64,000 bases of DNA, taken from NCBI GenBank assembly GCA_021782365.1, contig JAJXVB010000007.1, forward strand, positions 62,001 to 126,000, written 5' to 3'. A model generated the notes under the pieces. It was given only the letters and a program-made list of their open reading frames with translations, was not told the DNA's origin and did no database searches. A program made the position numbers and the translations under genes. Below, in pieces: positions 1 to 11,192 of the stretch (positions are counted from its first letter, which is position 1; every line of letters starts with the position of its first letter). This DNA comes from Pseudomonadota bacterium (lineage in GTDB: Bacteria; Pseudomonadota; Gammaproteobacteria; Burkholderiales; Gallionellaceae).

Positions 1-113
1 AACAGGTCGGAGAGCTGGCTGCCCGTTCGGGCGAGGCCGGATTTGAGTCGCGCCATCCAGCCTTCGGAGGCCTTCTCGCCGGTCTTATCACTTTTTTTCA
101 GGAAACTAAACAT
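1..113 (-). CDS. ftsY: FtsY, signal recognition particle receptor (N-terminal fragment)
   Basis: Reverse-strand reading frame starting with ATG at 113 and running off the left edge of the window. Only 37 residues are visible, beginning MFSFLKKSDKTGEKASEGWM. The lysine-rich, amphipathic start followed by a charged stretch is what betaproteobacterial FtsY begins with. FtsY is the membrane-associated SRP receptor GTPase that docks ribosome-SRP complexes at SecYEG. The GTPase domain lies outside the window, so the call rests on the N-terminus and on context: ftsY divergent from an M16 peptidase pair and rsmD-coaD is a recurrent arrangement in this class. It is too short for the ORF track. Confidence 0.72.
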   Translation of the reverse strand, partial: MFSFLKKSDKTGEKASEGWMARLKSGLARTGSQLSDL

Positions 114-212
114 CTTGGATGCATTCCGGTAGTTGGGGCATAATGTACGCGGTCACATCATGTGGCCATTTTCGCTATTTTAAGCCGATTGGGCGCGCCG
201 AGGTTAAGGATT

Positions 213-1577
213 ATGCGGATATATCTGTATTGTATTGCACTGCTGGCATTCGGTATGCAACAGGTGGCCTCGGCCGAGGTGTTCGAGAAGACCCTGGCAA
301 ACGGCCTGAAGGTCATCGTCAAGGAAGACCACAGGGCTCCCGTCGTGGTGCAGCAGGTCTGGTACAAGGCCGGCAGTATGGACGAAGTGACCGGCAAGAC
401 GGGTGTCGCGCATGCGCTGGAACACATGATGTTCAAGGGCACAAAGCGCGTGCCGGCTGGCGAGTTTTCCCGCCTCATTGCGGCGGCAGGCGGGCGCGAG
501 AATGCGTTCACCAGCGACGACTACACCGCCTATTTCCAGCAGCTCGAAAAATCGAAATTGCCGCTGGCGATGAAGCTCGAATCCGACAGGATGCAAAACC
601 TGGATCTCTCCGAAAAGGAATTTTCCAAGGAGATCAGGGTGGTAATGGAAGAGCGGCGCATGCGCACAGACGACGATCCGCACGCCCTGCTTCAGGAGAA
701 GATGATGTCGGTGTTCTACGAGGAGCACCCCTATCGGCATCCCGTGATCGGATGGATGAACGACCTCGAGCATCTGACGGTAAACGATGTCAGGGACTGG
801 TACAGGAAATGGTATGCGCCGAATAACGCGACGCTCGTGATCGCAGGCGATGTCGATCACGATGCCGTTTTCGCTCTGGCAAAGCGCTACTACGGCCCCA
901 TTGGGATGCGCACAGTGCCTCCCCACAGGAACTACATAGAACCTCCTCAGGTCGGCATCAAGCGCATGGTGGTCAAGGCGCCGGCCGAGCTTCCCCTTCT
1001 GGTGATGGGTTACCATGCGCCCAATGTCGTCGATCCGCTCCGGGACTGGCAGCCTTATGCGCTCGAGATGCTGGCAGGCGTGCTGAGCGGAAACGATTCG
1101 GCAAGGTTGAACAAGGATCTGGTTCGCGAGCAGAAGATCGCAAGCGATGTCAGCGCGGGATATGACGCGACTTCGCGCGGTCCTGCTGTTTTCACACTTG
1201 AAGCAACCCCAAGTGAAGGCAAGACGGCGGCCGATGTGGAAGCGGCGCTGCGCCGCGAGATATCAAACATCGTCAAGGACGGCGTGAGCAAAGAAGAGCT
1301 CGCGCGCGTGAAGGCGCAGGTGATGGCTGCCGAAGTTTACAAGCTCGATTCCGTTTTCTACCAGGCGATGCAGATAGGCCAGATGGAGAGCATAGGGCTG
1401 GGCCAGCAGGCCATCCCCCTGATGCTGGACAAGCTTGAAGAGGTGACGGCAGAACAGGTGAAGGATGTCGCAAGCATGCTTTTGAAAGACGACAACCTGA
1501 CCGTTGCAGTGCTCGACCCACAGCCACTTTCTGGAAAGCCCAGGCGTCAAACCGGAGACTCAAGCCATGTCCGTTAA
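213..1577 (+). CDS. M16 family zinc metallopeptidase (catalytic member of a pair)
   Basis: Predicted periplasmic zinc peptidase of the M16 (pitrilysin/PqqL/processing-peptidase) family, 454 aa from the ATG at 213. I preferred this start to the track start at 162 because AAGGA lies just upstream and it opens a clean signal peptide (MRIYLYCIALLAFGMQQVASA). The inverted zinc motif HxxEH is intact (HALEH in GVAHALEHMMFKG), and a downstream conserved glutamate stretch (VVMEERRMRTDD) supplies the third ligand. Two M16 lobes follow in the usual order. It overlaps the next gene by 11 bases and the two products probably form a heterodimer, with this one carrying catalysis. The substrate is unknown; degradation of small or misfolded periplasmic peptides is the usual suggestion for the family. 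Confidence 0.9.
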   Translation: MRIYLYCIALLAFGMQQVASAEVFEKTLANGLKVIVKEDHRAPVVVQQVWYKAGSMDEVTGKTGVAHALEHMMFKGTKRVPAGEFSRLIAAAGGRENAFTSDDYTAYFQQLEKSKLPLAMKLESDRMQNLDLSEKEFSKEIRVVMEERRMRTDDDPHALLQEKMMSVFYEEHPYRHPVIGWMNDLEHLTVNDVRDWYRKWYAPNNATLVIAGDVDHDAVFALAKRYYGPIGMRTVPPHRNYIEPPQVGIKRMVVKAPAELPLLVMGYHAPNVVDPLRDWQPYALEMLAGVLSGNDSARLNKDLVREQKIASDVSAGYDATSRGPAVFTLEATPSEGKTAADVEAALRREISNIVKDGVSKEELARVKAQVMAAEVYKLDSVFYQAMQIGQMESIGLGQQAIPLMLDKLEEVTAEQVKDVASMLLKDDNLTVAVLDPQPLSGKPRRQTGDSSHVR

Positions 1578-2877
1578 ACTTTCGAGATTCCTGGGCACAG
1601 CCCTGCTTTGCTTTGCTACTGGCGCGGCCTTCGCCACTCCTGCGATACAGCACTGGCAGAGTGCGAGCGGTGCTAAGGTGCTGTTTGTCGAAGACCACGA
1701 CATCCCGATGCTGGACGTGGCGGTGAGCGTGCCTGCGGGCAGCCGCTATGACAGCAAATCCGGACTTGCCAGCATGACGCACGAGATGCTGGATCTGGGG
1801 GCGGGCGGAATGGACGAGAATGCCATTGCTGGCGGCATGGCGGATATAGGCGCTGAGCTTGACGGGAATATCGATCAGGACATGGCAAGCGTCACGCTGC
1901 GCACCCTGAGTCAGGAAAAGGAGCGCGACAAGGCTCTGGACATCATGTCCAGGGTGCTGCAGCACCCGACCTTTTCCGACGAGATACTGTCCCGCGAGAA
2001 GGCGCGCGTGATCGCCGCGCTGAAAGAAGACGAGACCAAGCCTGAGAGCATCGCGAGCCGCGCCTTCTACAAGGCGGTATTCGGCAAACACCCCTATGCG
2101 CTGCCGATTTCCGGCGATGTGGCGGGCGTGGGTGCGATCAGCGACCAGGACGTGAAGGACTTTTACCGAACCCACTACAATGCGGCCCGCGCGGTCGTTG
2201 CGATCATGGGCGATGTGACGCAGAAGGAAGCGCACGAGATCGCGGATCGGCTGACTGGGGAGCTTCCGGTATCGAACGAGCCGCTTCCCATGCCTGCCGT
2301 TGACATGCAGATCAAGCCTGTCGAGGAGCGCATTCCCCACCCCGCCACGCAGAGCCATATCCTGATCGGCGCGCCCGGCATGTCGCGCACGGACCCGGAT
2401 TATTTCACGCTTTATGTCGGCAATTACATACTGGGAGGCGGAGGCTTCGTCTCCCGTCTGATGAACGAGGTGCGCGAAAAACGCGGCCTGGCTTACAGTG
2501 TATACAGTTATTTCTTCCCGCTGGGCCAGCCGGGACCCTTCCAGATCGGCCTGCAAACCAAGAAGGATCAGGCGGATGAGGCGCTCGCGCTGGTGCGCAG
2601 GACGCTGGACAAGTTCGTGGCAGAAGGCCCGACCGAAGACGAGTTGAAGGCTGCGAAGCAGAACATCATAGGCGGATTTCCGCTGCGCATAGACAGCAAC
2701 CGCAAGATACTCGGATATCTGAGCGTGATCGGATTCTACGACCTGCCGCTTAGCTATCTCGACGACTTCACCAAGCGCGTGAACAGCGTCACTGTCGGCG
2801 AGATAAAGGATGCGTTTGCGCGCCACATCCATCCTGATGCGATGGCGACCGTGATCGTCGGCGCACCCGCCAAATGA
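1567..2877 (+). CDS. M16 family peptidase-like protein, probably non-catalytic partner
   Basis: Second M16-fold protein, 436 aa from the ATG at 1567, preceded by GGAGA and overlapping the upstream gene by 11 bases. A signal peptide is visible (MSVKLSRFLGTALLCFATGAAFA). At the position of the zinc motif it reads LASMTHEMLDLGAG, so the HxxEH ligand set is missing. The C-terminal lobe keeps the family R/Y-type motif (EVREKRGLAYSVYSYF), which helps bind substrate in M16 heterodimers. This is the classic alpha/beta arrangement: an active subunit followed by an inactive one that shapes the chamber. Translational coupling supports 1:1 production. The function of the pair is inferred from the family only. 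Confidence 0.87.
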   Translation: MSVKLSRFLGTALLCFATGAAFATPAIQHWQSASGAKVLFVEDHDIPMLDVAVSVPAGSRYDSKSGLASMTHEMLDLGAGGMDENAIAGGMADIGAELDGNIDQDMASVTLRTLSQEKERDKALDIMSRVLQHPTFSDEILSREKARVIAALKEDETKPESIASRAFYKAVFGKHPYALPISGDVAGVGAISDQDVKDFYRTHYNAARAVVAIMGDVTQKEAHEIADRLTGELPVSNEPLPMPAVDMQIKPVEERIPHPATQSHILIGAPGMSRTDPDYFTLYVGNYILGGGGFVSRLMNEVREKRGLAYSVYSYFFPLGQPGPFQIGLQTKKDQADEALALVRRTLDKFVAEGPTEDELKAAKQNIIGGFPLRIDSNRKILGYLSVIGFYDLPLSYLDDFTKRVNSVTVGEIKDAFARHIHPDAMATVIVGAPAK

Positions 2878-2883
2878 TCATAG

Positions 2884-3899
<1,016 letters not shown>

Positions 3900-3915
3900 T
3901 CTTGAATGGAGTTGA

Positions 3916-4173
<258 letters not shown>

Positions 4174-4180
<7 letters not shown>

Positions 4181-4977
4181 CATATTCCCTTGATGGGCGA
4201 CGTGTCGCGGCTGTTTCCGATAGGCTCAAGGCCATACAGGTCGAGCAGCGTTCTTAGCACACCGTAATGGTCGATGCGCTGGCCGCTCGTACCGTTCTTG
4301 ATCATCGGGCCAGCCAGTATCGTGACGATGCGGTTGTCCCCCTTGAAGTCGTCCTCGTCCCATGTCAGGATAAACAGGCTGTTGTGCTTGTATGCCCAGT
4401 CAACATAGGGCGCGATATGCGCTTTAAGCCAGGAATCCGCCGCCTCGAAGCTGCCGTCGTGCATGTCGTTGTTCTGATCCGGGATGACGAAGGAGACGGT
4501 GGGCAGCTTTGAAAAGTCCTCGGGAAATTCGCTGAATGGCAGGTTGATGCCGGAGGGAAGGTCAGACCAGTTCGCAGCCGGATTGTGCTTGCGCTGATAG
4601 GGGCCGGCTGCGCAGACAGTGGCGTCATCCGCAGGCAGGCCTTCGGAATAGATTGCGAAGCTCATGTTTTTTTGGATCAGCGAGCTCGCGAGATTCTCTC
4701 CCGAGAGATGCTTGGGGCATCTGTCGTCTGCAATATCGTGGGTGGAGCCTGAAAAAAGCGCCAGATAATTCGGCTGGCTTGGGTGACTCACGCCATAGGA
4801 TCGCTTGAACAGCATGCCGCGCTTTGCAAGCTCGCGGATATAGGAGCCTTGATGCTCCATGACCTCGTCAAAGCTATGGTTCTCTTCTATGACCACCACG
4901 ACGTGATCCGGGCGCGGCAGCGCATGGGCTGAAAATGAAAGTGCTAGCAGGCCCGCTGTGGCAATTTTTCTGATCAT
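4174..4977 (-). CDS. Secreted phosphoesterase family protein (AcpA-like acid phosphatase fold)
   Basis: 267-aa protein with a signal peptide (MIRKIATAGLLALSFSAHA) and the alkaline-phosphatase-superfamily phosphoesterase fold. The start DHVVVVIEENHSFDEVM carries the EENxSFD metal-binding motif. Further ligand regions are SHPSQPNYLALFSGS (nucleophile area), FVIPDQNNDMHDGS, LTWDEDD and the late RIDHYGVLRTLLDLYGL. Related proteins hydrolyse phosphate monoesters or phospholipid head groups (acid phosphatase AcpA, phospholipase C families); the exact substrate cannot be read here. Monocistronic, convergent with the ferredoxin gene with no gap between the two stop codons. Confidence 0.85.
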
Positions 4978-5038
4978 GGTATTCCTCGAGTCAAAATGCG
5001 CATCGTAGCGCGAAATGGTTGCAAGAATCTTTCATGCC

Positions 5039-5839
5039 TTACTTCTGGCAATTCGGGCAGTAAAAGCTCGAGCGCTGTCCCTGTCTGATCTGCCTGATGG
5101 GCGTTCCGCATCGCATGCAGGGCTCTCCGCTTCGGCCATACACCCAATGCTGCTGCTGAAAGTAACCTGGATTGCCTGACGCGTTGACGAAATCGCGAAG
5201 CGTGCTGCCTCCCGCATCGATTGCAGCCTTCAGGGTGGTCTTGATGGACTCTGCAAGTCTTGCGCATCCCGCCAAGCCCAGATTACGGCGTTGCGGTCTG
5301 ATGCCTGCGAGAAAAAGCGCCTCGCTCGCGTAGATGTTGCCCACGCCTACCACGACCTGGCTGTCCATGATGAGCTGCTTGATCGCAACATTCCGGCTTT
5401 TGACTGTACGGTAGAGATGATCGGCATCGAAGGATTCCAGAGGCTCGGGCCCCAGCCTTGAAAGCAGAGGATGGGATTCTATGTCTCCCTCATGCCAAAG
5501 CACTGCGCCGAAACGGCGAGGGTCGCGCAGCCTCATCATTTTCCCGTTGTCGAGCAAGAGATCGAAGTGGTCGTGCTTTTCTGCCGGGACATCTAGAGGC
5601 AGGATGCGCAGGCTTCCTGACATGCCGAGGTGCAGGATCAGCGTGCCTGCATCGCACTTAAGAAGAAGGTATTTTGCGCGGCGCTCGAGGCTCTGTATGG
5701 TTTGCCCTCGCAGAGGCATGTCGCCCGGGATGGGCCAGCGCAGACGATCGTTGCGTATCGCGAAACTGACGATGTTGGCGCCCAGAAGATGGGGGGCAAG
5801 ACCCCGTCTCGTCGTTTCAACCTCTGGAAGTTCAGGCAC
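5039..5839 (-). CDS. mutM: Formamidopyrimidine-DNA glycosylase MutM/Fpg
   Basis: Bifunctional base-excision repair enzyme that removes 8-oxoguanine and formamidopyrimidines and nicks the abasic site. 266 aa, close to the family norm. The catalytic Pro-Glu N-terminus [14 protein letters not shown] is present, as are the helix-two-turn-helix region ([14 protein letters not shown]) and the C-terminal zinc finger CMRCGTP...FYCPNCQK with four cysteines. Its first codons overlap the 3' end of the GldG-like gene by 8 bases, so it is likely the last gene of the ABC operon. Confidence 0.97.
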   Translation of the reverse strand: MPELPEVETTRRGLAPHLLGANIVSFAIRNDRLRWPIPGDMPLRGQTIQSLERRAKYLLLKCDAGTLILHLGMSGSLRILPLDVPAEKHDHFDLLLDNGKMMRLRDPRRFGAVLWHEGDIESHPLLSRLGPEPLESFDADHLYRTVKSRNVAIKQLIMDSQVVVGVGNIYASEALFLAGIRPQRRNLGLAGCARLAESIKTTLKAAIDAGGSTLRDFVNASGNPGYFQQQHWVYGRSGEPCMRCGTPIRQIRQGQRSSFYCPNCQK

Positions 5840-7163
5840 GGCGGCGCACCCACCAGAGATAGATGCCGATGCCCGTGAGCACGAGCGGGATGCCTACCAG
5901 GAATCCGACGCTGATCCCGGTTAACTGGTTTTTGGATAGCGTGATGTTGCTGTCTTTGGCTTTTCGTGGCTGCAATGCGATATGCTTTTCGTCGTGGGCA
6001 AGCCAGTTGACCATGTTGACGCCAAGGTCCACATTGCCGCCGTTTCCCGCAAAGCTGTTTGAGAGGAATGCGCCGTTTCCGACGACCACGATGCGCTGAT
6101 CCACACCGTTGACATCGTGTTCGGCAGCCAGCGCGATCGTGAAAGGTCCTCTCGTGTCGCGCTGCTTGTCGAATTTTCCGCTGGAAGATGCGCTCATCCA
6201 GCCGGTTTGCGCGACGTCGAGCAGCGCATGCCAATGGTTTCCGCTCCATATGAGGGGACGCGCCGACGGAAATGCGGTGATCAGGTTGAAGCCGCTGGTG
6301 ATCGCGTGAGGGGAATAGTCTGTGCCCAGCGCCCAGGTGTCGGGCGCATTCATCTTGGCGGCTGCTGGATCGATCACGATGCCGGGAGGCAACTGCAGGT
6401 TTAGCCTTTCCGCGAGGCGCTCCAGTCCGTGCAAGGGGCCTGGATCGATCAGCCAAAGCAGGTTTCCGCCGCGATCCACATAGCGCAGGATTTTTTCCAC
6501 TTCGCCTGGCATCAGGTCTACCTGGGGTTGCGTGATCACGAGCATGCTGGCATTTGCCGGCACATCCTGTGCGATCGCGAGGTTGAGGCTCGCGATCCTG
6601 AATCCGTTCTGTTTCAGTTTTGCGCCGAATATCAAGCCGAGATCGTAATTGGCGCTGCCGTCGAGCTTGCGCTCTCCATTTCCATCGAGATACATCACGG
6701 TCTGGTTCGTCGCGTGAGCGAGATGCAGGAGCGCGCCCGTCAGCGTATCCTCGTTGATCGTGGTCAGATGTTCGCTGCGGCCTTGATATTCGACCACCAT
6801 TTCCCCGTTGAGCTGGATGTTCGCGGCGCGCGCCTTTTCAGGCTCCTTCTCGGGATCCACGAATGTCAGTTTGATGTCGCGCTTGTAGCGTTGATAGAGC
6901 GAGATGAAGTCCTTGATGATCTTGCGTATGTCACCCATATGCACGTCCTTGGTCGTGGCATATACCGTGATCTCGACTGGTTCTGATAGTTGGCGCAGTG
7001 CAGAGATGCTTGCGGGCTCCAGGCTGTTTTCGGAATTGGAGGTGAGATCTCGTTCGACCGGGTGGAGCGATGCGAGATAGCCCAAGCCCAGCGCTGCTCC
7101 TGCCAGCAGAAGGACGAAAATCAGGTTGCGCAGAGGGTTGGTTGCGAAAAATTTGCGCGTCAT
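5832..7163 (-). CDS. GldG-like auxiliary protein of an ABC-2 export system
   Basis: 443-aa membrane-anchored periplasmic protein. One N-terminal membrane segment ([21 protein letters not shown]), a long extracytoplasmic domain (about residues 35-405) with the Gld/ABC-type unknown-substrate motifs ([31 protein letters not shown]) and one C-terminal segment ([22 protein letters not shown]) ending in RRRA. The family accompanies ABC-2 permease/ATPase pairs and is named after the Flavobacterium gliding genes; in proteobacteria the substrate is unknown and no gliding is implied. It lies 3 bases after the permease gene, completing a three-gene ABC operon. Confidence 0.85.
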   Translation of the reverse strand: MTRKFFATNPLRNLIFVLLLAGAALGLGYLASLHPVERDLTSNSENSLEPASISALRQLSEPVEITVYATTKDVHMGDIRKIIKDFISLYQRYKRDIKLTFVDPEKEPEKARAANIQLNGEMVVEYQGRSEHLTTINEDTLTGALLHLAHATNQTVMYLDGNGERKLDGSANYDLGLIFGAKLKQNGFRIASLNLAIAQDVPANASMLVITQPQVDLMPGEVEKILRYVDRGGNLLWLIDPGPLHGLERLAERLNLQLPPGIVIDPAAAKMNAPDTWALGTDYSPHAITSGFNLITAFPSARPLIWSGNHWHALLDVAQTGWMSASSSGKFDKQRDTRGPFTIALAAEHDVNGVDQRIVVVGNGAFLSNSFAGNGGNVDLGVNMVNWLAHDEKHIALQPRKAKDSNITLSKNQLTGISVGFLVGIPLVLTGIGIYLWWVRRRA

Positions 7164-7166
7164 GAT

Positions 7167-7907
7167 TTATCCGTATATACGGTTATTGTGCAGGCGCCTT
7201 GTGGCCAGTGTCAGGAAGAACGCGGTGAAGAGCATGAAGAATGCCGCATCGCGGCTGTCCAGGAGCCCTGCGTTGAAATTCTGGAAGTGGTACAAGGGCG
7301 AGAACTGGTGCCAGGGTGATGCGGAAGGAGAGGCGATGTCGGCAAGCCATAGCCCTGTCAGAATGGCGACGGTACCCAGGGCCGCGATCACGGGTTGCGC
7401 CGTAAGAGACGAGATGTAGAGGCCGAGCGCGACATAGCTTGAAGTCAGGAGCAGAAGTCCTATGGAGTTCGATAGCAAAAGCCCCGAATCGAGATGCGTT
7501 CCCAGATAGAGCGTGGCTAGCATCAGCGGCAGGATCGCGATCATCGGCAAGAGGAAAATGAGAAGACCTGCGAACTTGCCGATTGCGATCTGCACATCCG
7601 ATGCGGGGGAGGAGAGGAGCAGCGGCAGGGTCTGGTTGCGTCGCTCTTCTGCGATCAGGCGCATCGTGAACATCGGCACCAGCATCATGAGAAGCAGGGC
7701 TGCGGTGTTGAAAAGCGATGCGCCCACGGTGCCGGTCACGCCCGGCGGATTCGCGAGCAGCGCGAGCTGGGGCTGTATCTCGAGAAAGGCCTCCAGTCTC
7801 GTCAGGAAGAACCAGGCAAGGATGAATTGCAGGCCTGCCATCACGAACCAGGTGGATGGGATGGATAAAAGGCTGCGCAATTCTCTCATGGCGATCAGGC
7901 GTATCAT
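7167..7907 (-). CDS. ABC-2 type permease (GldF-like)
   Basis: 246-aa integral membrane protein with about six hydrophobic segments (for example STWFVMAGLQFILAWFFLTRL, LLIFLLPMIAILPLMLATLYLG, IAALGTVAILTGLWLADIA). I set the start at the ATG at 7907 because it overlaps the ATPase TGA in ATGA and gives MIRLIAMRELRSLLSIPSTW, the standard N-terminus of this family; the 7982 start of the track lies deep inside the ATPase gene. It forms the membrane channel of the exporter encoded by the three-gene cluster. Confidence 0.88.
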   Translation of the reverse strand: MIRLIAMRELRSLLSIPSTWFVMAGLQFILAWFFLTRLEAFLEIQPQLALLANPPGVTGTVGASLFNTAALLLMMLVPMFTMRLIAEERRNQTLPLLLSSPASDVQIAIGKFAGLLIFLLPMIAILPLMLATLYLGTHLDSGLLLSNSIGLLLLTSSYVALGLYISSLTAQPVIAALGTVAILTGLWLADIASPSASPWHQFSPLYHFQNFNAGLLDSRDAAFFMLFTAFFLTLATRRLHNNRIYG

Positions 7908-8842
7908 GAATTCTCCTTCGTGATCTTCACGAATACATCCTCGAGCGTAGCATGCAATGGGGTGAGCTGGGTCAGCTGCCAACCCTTCTGGGTCGAGAGG
8001 CTCAATAGCTGGCTTCCGGGGTTTCTGTCTGGCGCATGCAGGATGCGGAATTCCGTTTCGGAAATTTTTTCCACGCTCTCTATGCCTTCTATGCTTTCAA
8101 GCTCGCTCAATGCAGGCGGGTTGCCTAAAGTGATCGTGAATCCGGAAATTTCTCCATAGTGCTGCATGCGGTCGCTGGAATCGCCATAGATCAGGCGTCC
8201 CTTCTGCATGATCTCCACGCGGTCGCATACGCTCTCCACCTCGCTCAAGAGATGCGTGGAGAGGATCACGCTGCCCGAGTTTCCCTGCTCGCGGATCAGC
8301 GCCCTTATGTCGCGTATCTGGGATGGATCGAGCCCGACCGTGGGCTCGTCCAGCACGAGGACGTCCGGGCGATGCACGATGGCCTGTGCGATGCCGACGC
8401 GCTGCTGATAGCCCTTCGACAGGGTCGATATCAGTTTTTTCCTGACCGATTCCAGCCCGCAGCGCCTGATCGCCTCCGTCATCGCGGAATCGATCTCATC
8501 GCGCCTCATTCCATGCAGCCGTGCGGCAAAGTGCAGATAGGTCTCTACGCTTAACTCACGGTTCAAGGGCGGGGATTCCGGCAGGTAACCTATGTGGGCC
8601 TTCGCCTTTGCGGGATTTTTCTGCAGGCTGATGCCGCAGACGTCTATCGTTCCGCTGTCGGGAAGCAGGCATCCGGTCAGCATCTGCAGCGTGGTGCTCT
8701 TGCCGGCGCCGTTGTGTCCCAGCAAGCCCAGCACTTCGCCGCGCTTGAGTTCCAGGTTCAGGTCGTGAATGACCCGACGCTTGCCGAAGCTCCGGCTTAA
8801 GTTGCGCGCTGTAAGGGTTGCGTTCGACAAGTTCGCCTGCAC
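7904..8842 (-). CDS. ABC transporter ATP-binding protein (GldA-like)
   Basis: 312-aa ATPase subunit. Walker A GHNGAGKST, signature region LSKGYQQRVGIAQA, Walker B VLVLDEPTVGLDP and the switch histidine (STHLLSEVE) are all intact. A C-terminal domain of about 90 residues (FTITLGNPPALSELE...) is typical of ABC-2 type exporters. The track start is a GTG at 8842 with AAAGGT immediately before it, which is too close to work well. An in-frame TTG five codons downstream would sit at a better distance from the same AAAGGTG, so the true start is uncertain by a few residues. First gene of the operon ATPase-permease-GldG-mutM. Confidence 0.92.
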   Translation of the reverse strand: MQANLSNATLTARNLSRSFGKRRVIHDLNLELKRGEVLGLLGHNGAGKSTTLQMLTGCLLPDSGTIDVCGISLQKNPAKAKAHIGYLPESPPLNRELSVETYLHFAARLHGMRRDEIDSAMTEAIRRCGLESVRKKLISTLSKGYQQRVGIAQAIVHRPDVLVLDEPTVGLDPSQIRDIRALIREQGNSGSVILSTHLLSEVESVCDRVEIMQKGRLIYGDSSDRMQHYGEISGFTITLGNPPALSELESIEGIESVEKISETEFRILHAPDRNPGSQLLSLSTQKGWQLTQLTPLHATLEDVFVKITKENS

Positions 8843-8907
8843 CTTTGAGTTGTGGATAGCCGCAAATATAACCTAATATGTAGGCCCGTATCAAAAGCCG
8901 TGCTGCC

Positions 8908-10647
8908 ATGAAAGAATTCAGACATTTTTTGCTCGCATGCCTGCTGGTTTCAGGATGTGCTGAGGTACATGAACCGGCGGTGAAGGCGACATCCGAGCCG
9001 CCCAAGGCGCAGGTTGCCCCAGCCCCAGCGCCCGTGCCCGCGCCGGAAGTTCTGCCGGACATCGATCTGACCCAGGATCTCCTCTATGAAATCCTGTTGT
9101 CCGAATTCGCTGCTCAGCGCGGTCACATGGCCTTGGCGCTCGAGAGCAGCATGGATCTCGCCCAGAAGACGCGCGATCCGAGGCTCGCGAGGCGTGCGGC
9201 CCAGCTCGCGATGCAATCCGGAGACATGGAAAAATCGGTCGAGGCTGTCGGACTGTGGCATGAGCTGGACCCGGACTCTGAGATGGCCACGCGCATGCTT
9301 TCATCGCTGCTTTTGCGCGGCGGAAAATTCGAAGAGGCGCGTCCCTATCTTGTGGACGTGCTGAAAGGCTCGGGAGAGGATGTGGGGATGACTTTCCTTC
9401 AGCTCTATCCTTTGACGGCGCCGCAGCAGGACAGGGCGGGTGCGCTCAAGCTGATGCGCGAACTGGCAGAGCCCTATCCCAAGGTAAGCGAGGCGCATTG
9501 GGTCGTCGCGGAGCTTGCGCGCGCCGCAGGAGACGAGGTGCTTGCGCTTAACGAGGCGCGCGAGGCGCACAAGCTCAAGCCCGCATGGAATGCGCCCGTG
9601 CTGCTGGAAGCGGAACTCCTGAACAAGACCGCGCCGGAGCAGAGCCTGGCGCTGATGAGAGAGTATCTTTCCGATTATCCGGCGGCTTCAGAGGTGAGGC
9701 TGCAATATGCGCGCGAATTGCTCGCACAGAAAGAATTCAAGAGCGCGCGGGACGAGTTTCAGTATCTCGCCCGCGAAAATCCGGGCAATGTAGAGCTCGC
9801 CTTTGCGGTGGCTTTGATCTCGCTGCAGCTCAATGATTTTCCCGAAGCCGAGGCCGAGCTCAAGAACACGCTGGTAAGAAACGGCGGGACGCAGGACGAC
9901 GTGGCGTATTTTCTTGGGCAGCTCTATGAGGCGAAGGAGGACAGGGAAAAGGCGCTCGAGTATTACAGCAAGGTGAATGCCGGAGAATATCGCTATGCCG
10001 CAGAGCTACGCATCGTCTACATCCTGAGCCGCGAGAACAAGCTCGACGAGGCGCGCCAGACATTGCATCAGGCAGCCATGGATTATCCTGCAAAACAAGG
10101 GGAGCTCCTGGTGATAGAGGCGCAGCTTCTGCGCGATGCGAAGCAGCCGGGTGCCGCGATCGAGGTGCTGAAGCAGGGGATGGTAAAGCTTCCGGACGAT
10201 CCCGAGCTTTTGTACGAGGCCGCGATGCAGGCCGACCAGCTTGGCCGCTACGATGAGTCTGAAAAATGGCTGCGCCATTTGATCAAGGTGAGGCCGGATT
10301 ACGCGCACGCCTACAACGCGCTGGGCTACGGTTTTCTGGAGCGCAAGGTGCGCATACCCGAGGCGACAGAGCTGGTCGAGAAGGCATTGAAGCTTGCGCC
10401 CAACGACTATGCGATCATGGACAGCGTGGGCTGGGCCTATTATCTCGGCGGAAAGCTGAACGAGAGCGTGGCGATGTTGCGCAAGGCGTTTGCAGGCACT
10501 AATGACCCCGAAATCGCGGCTCACCTTGGCGAGGCGCTGTGGGCGAGCGGCAACAAGGATGAAGCCGAAGCGATCTGGAACGAAAGCCTGAAGGCGCATC
10601 CTGAAAGCGAGCCGTTGAAGGCTGTGATGAAGCGGTATATTCCGTGA
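8908..10647 (+). CDS. TPR-repeat outer-membrane lipoprotein
   Basis: 579-aa lipoprotein: signal peptide with lipobox LLVSGC (Cys about residue 18), an Ala/Pro/Val-rich linker (residues 25-50), then an all-helical array of tetratricopeptide repeats from about 55 to the end. The C-terminal repeats are clearest (LLYEAAMQADQLGRYDESEKWLRHLI, AYNALGYGFLERKVRIPEATELVEKA). Aspartate at position +2 is absent, so Lol-dependent sorting to the outer membrane is expected. Its stop overlaps the lolB start. This TPR gene upstream of lolB-ispE is conserved in betaproteobacteria; the molecular role is not established. Confidence 0.85.
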   Translation: MKEFRHFLLACLLVSGCAEVHEPAVKATSEPPKAQVAPAPAPVPAPEVLPDIDLTQDLLYEILLSEFAAQRGHMALALESSMDLAQKTRDPRLARRAAQLAMQSGDMEKSVEAVGLWHELDPDSEMATRMLSSLLLRGGKFEEARPYLVDVLKGSGEDVGMTFLQLYPLTAPQQDRAGALKLMRELAEPYPKVSEAHWVVAELARAAGDEVLALNEAREAHKLKPAWNAPVLLEAELLNKTAPEQSLALMREYLSDYPAASEVRLQYARELLAQKEFKSARDEFQYLARENPGNVELAFAVALISLQLNDFPEAEAELKNTLVRNGGTQDDVAYFLGQLYEAKEDREKALEYYSKVNAGEYRYAAELRIVYILSRENKLDEARQTLHQAAMDYPAKQGELLVIEAQLLRDAKQPGAAIEVLKQGMVKLPDDPELLYEAAMQADQLGRYDESEKWLRHLIKVRPDYAHAYNALGYGFLERKVRIPEATELVEKALKLAPNDYAIMDSVGWAYYLGGKLNESVAMLRKAFAGTNDPEIAAHLGEALWASGNKDEAEAIWNESLKAHPESEPLKAVMKRYIP

Positions 10648-11192
10648 TGCGCTGGCTTCTGCTTCTGCTGCTCGCGGGCTGCGCGACGCAGCCTGTGGCA
10701 GTCCGCCCGCAGCATGTCGAGGATGCGGACTTCGCGATCAATGGCAGGATACTGGTGAAGCATGATGACAAGCGCGATTCTGCGGGATTGCGCTGGGCCC
10801 ATCAGTCTGGAAGCGACGAGATATTGCTCTTGACGCCATTGGGTCAGACGGTGGCGCGCATCTATCGAGACGACAAGGAGGCGACGCTGGATGAGAACAG
10901 CAAGCACTATCAGGACAAGGATGTGGAGTCGCTGATGATGAAGGTTCTGGGATGGCGCTTGCAGATGGACAGCCTGCATCGCTGGATCCTGGGGCAGCCG
11001 GCAGCAAGCGATGCACTGGTCGAGCGTGACAAGCTCGGGCGAATCTCGGTGCAGTACCAGGATGGATGGGAAGTCCGCTATCTCAAATATTCGGAAGACA
11101 AGGCGGACAGCCTGCCCTCGCGCATGCGGCTTTCCCGGCCGAACCTGCAGTTGACCCTGCTGATAGACGGCTGGGACTGGAATTCCAAATGA
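10647..11192 (+). CDS. lolB: Outer-membrane lipoprotein receptor LolB
   Basis: 181-aa lipoprotein that accepts lipoproteins from LolA and inserts them into the outer membrane. Short signal peptide with lipobox LLLAGC, followed by a LolA/LolB half-barrel region (FAINGRILVKHDDKRDSAGLRWAHQ, ILLLTPLGQTVARIY, WRLQMDSLHRWILGQP). The ORF track begins at a GTG at 10644; I prefer the adjacent ATG at 10647, which overlaps the TPR-gene stop as TGATG. The 3' end overlaps ispE in ATGA. lolB-ispE linkage is classic in proteobacteria. Confidence 0.93.
   Translation: MRWLLLLLLAGCATQPVAVRPQHVEDADFAINGRILVKHDDKRDSAGLRWAHQSGSDEILLLTPLGQTVARIYRDDKEATLDENSKHYQDKDVESLMMKVLGWRLQMDSLHRWILGQPAASDALVERDKLGRISVQYQDGWEVRYLKYSEDKADSLPSRMRLSRPNLQLTLLIDGWDWNSK

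Noticed and set aside
1273-2832. 519-codon minus-strand ORF
   Set aside because: Antisense shadow of the two M16 genes; His/Arg-rich without motifs.
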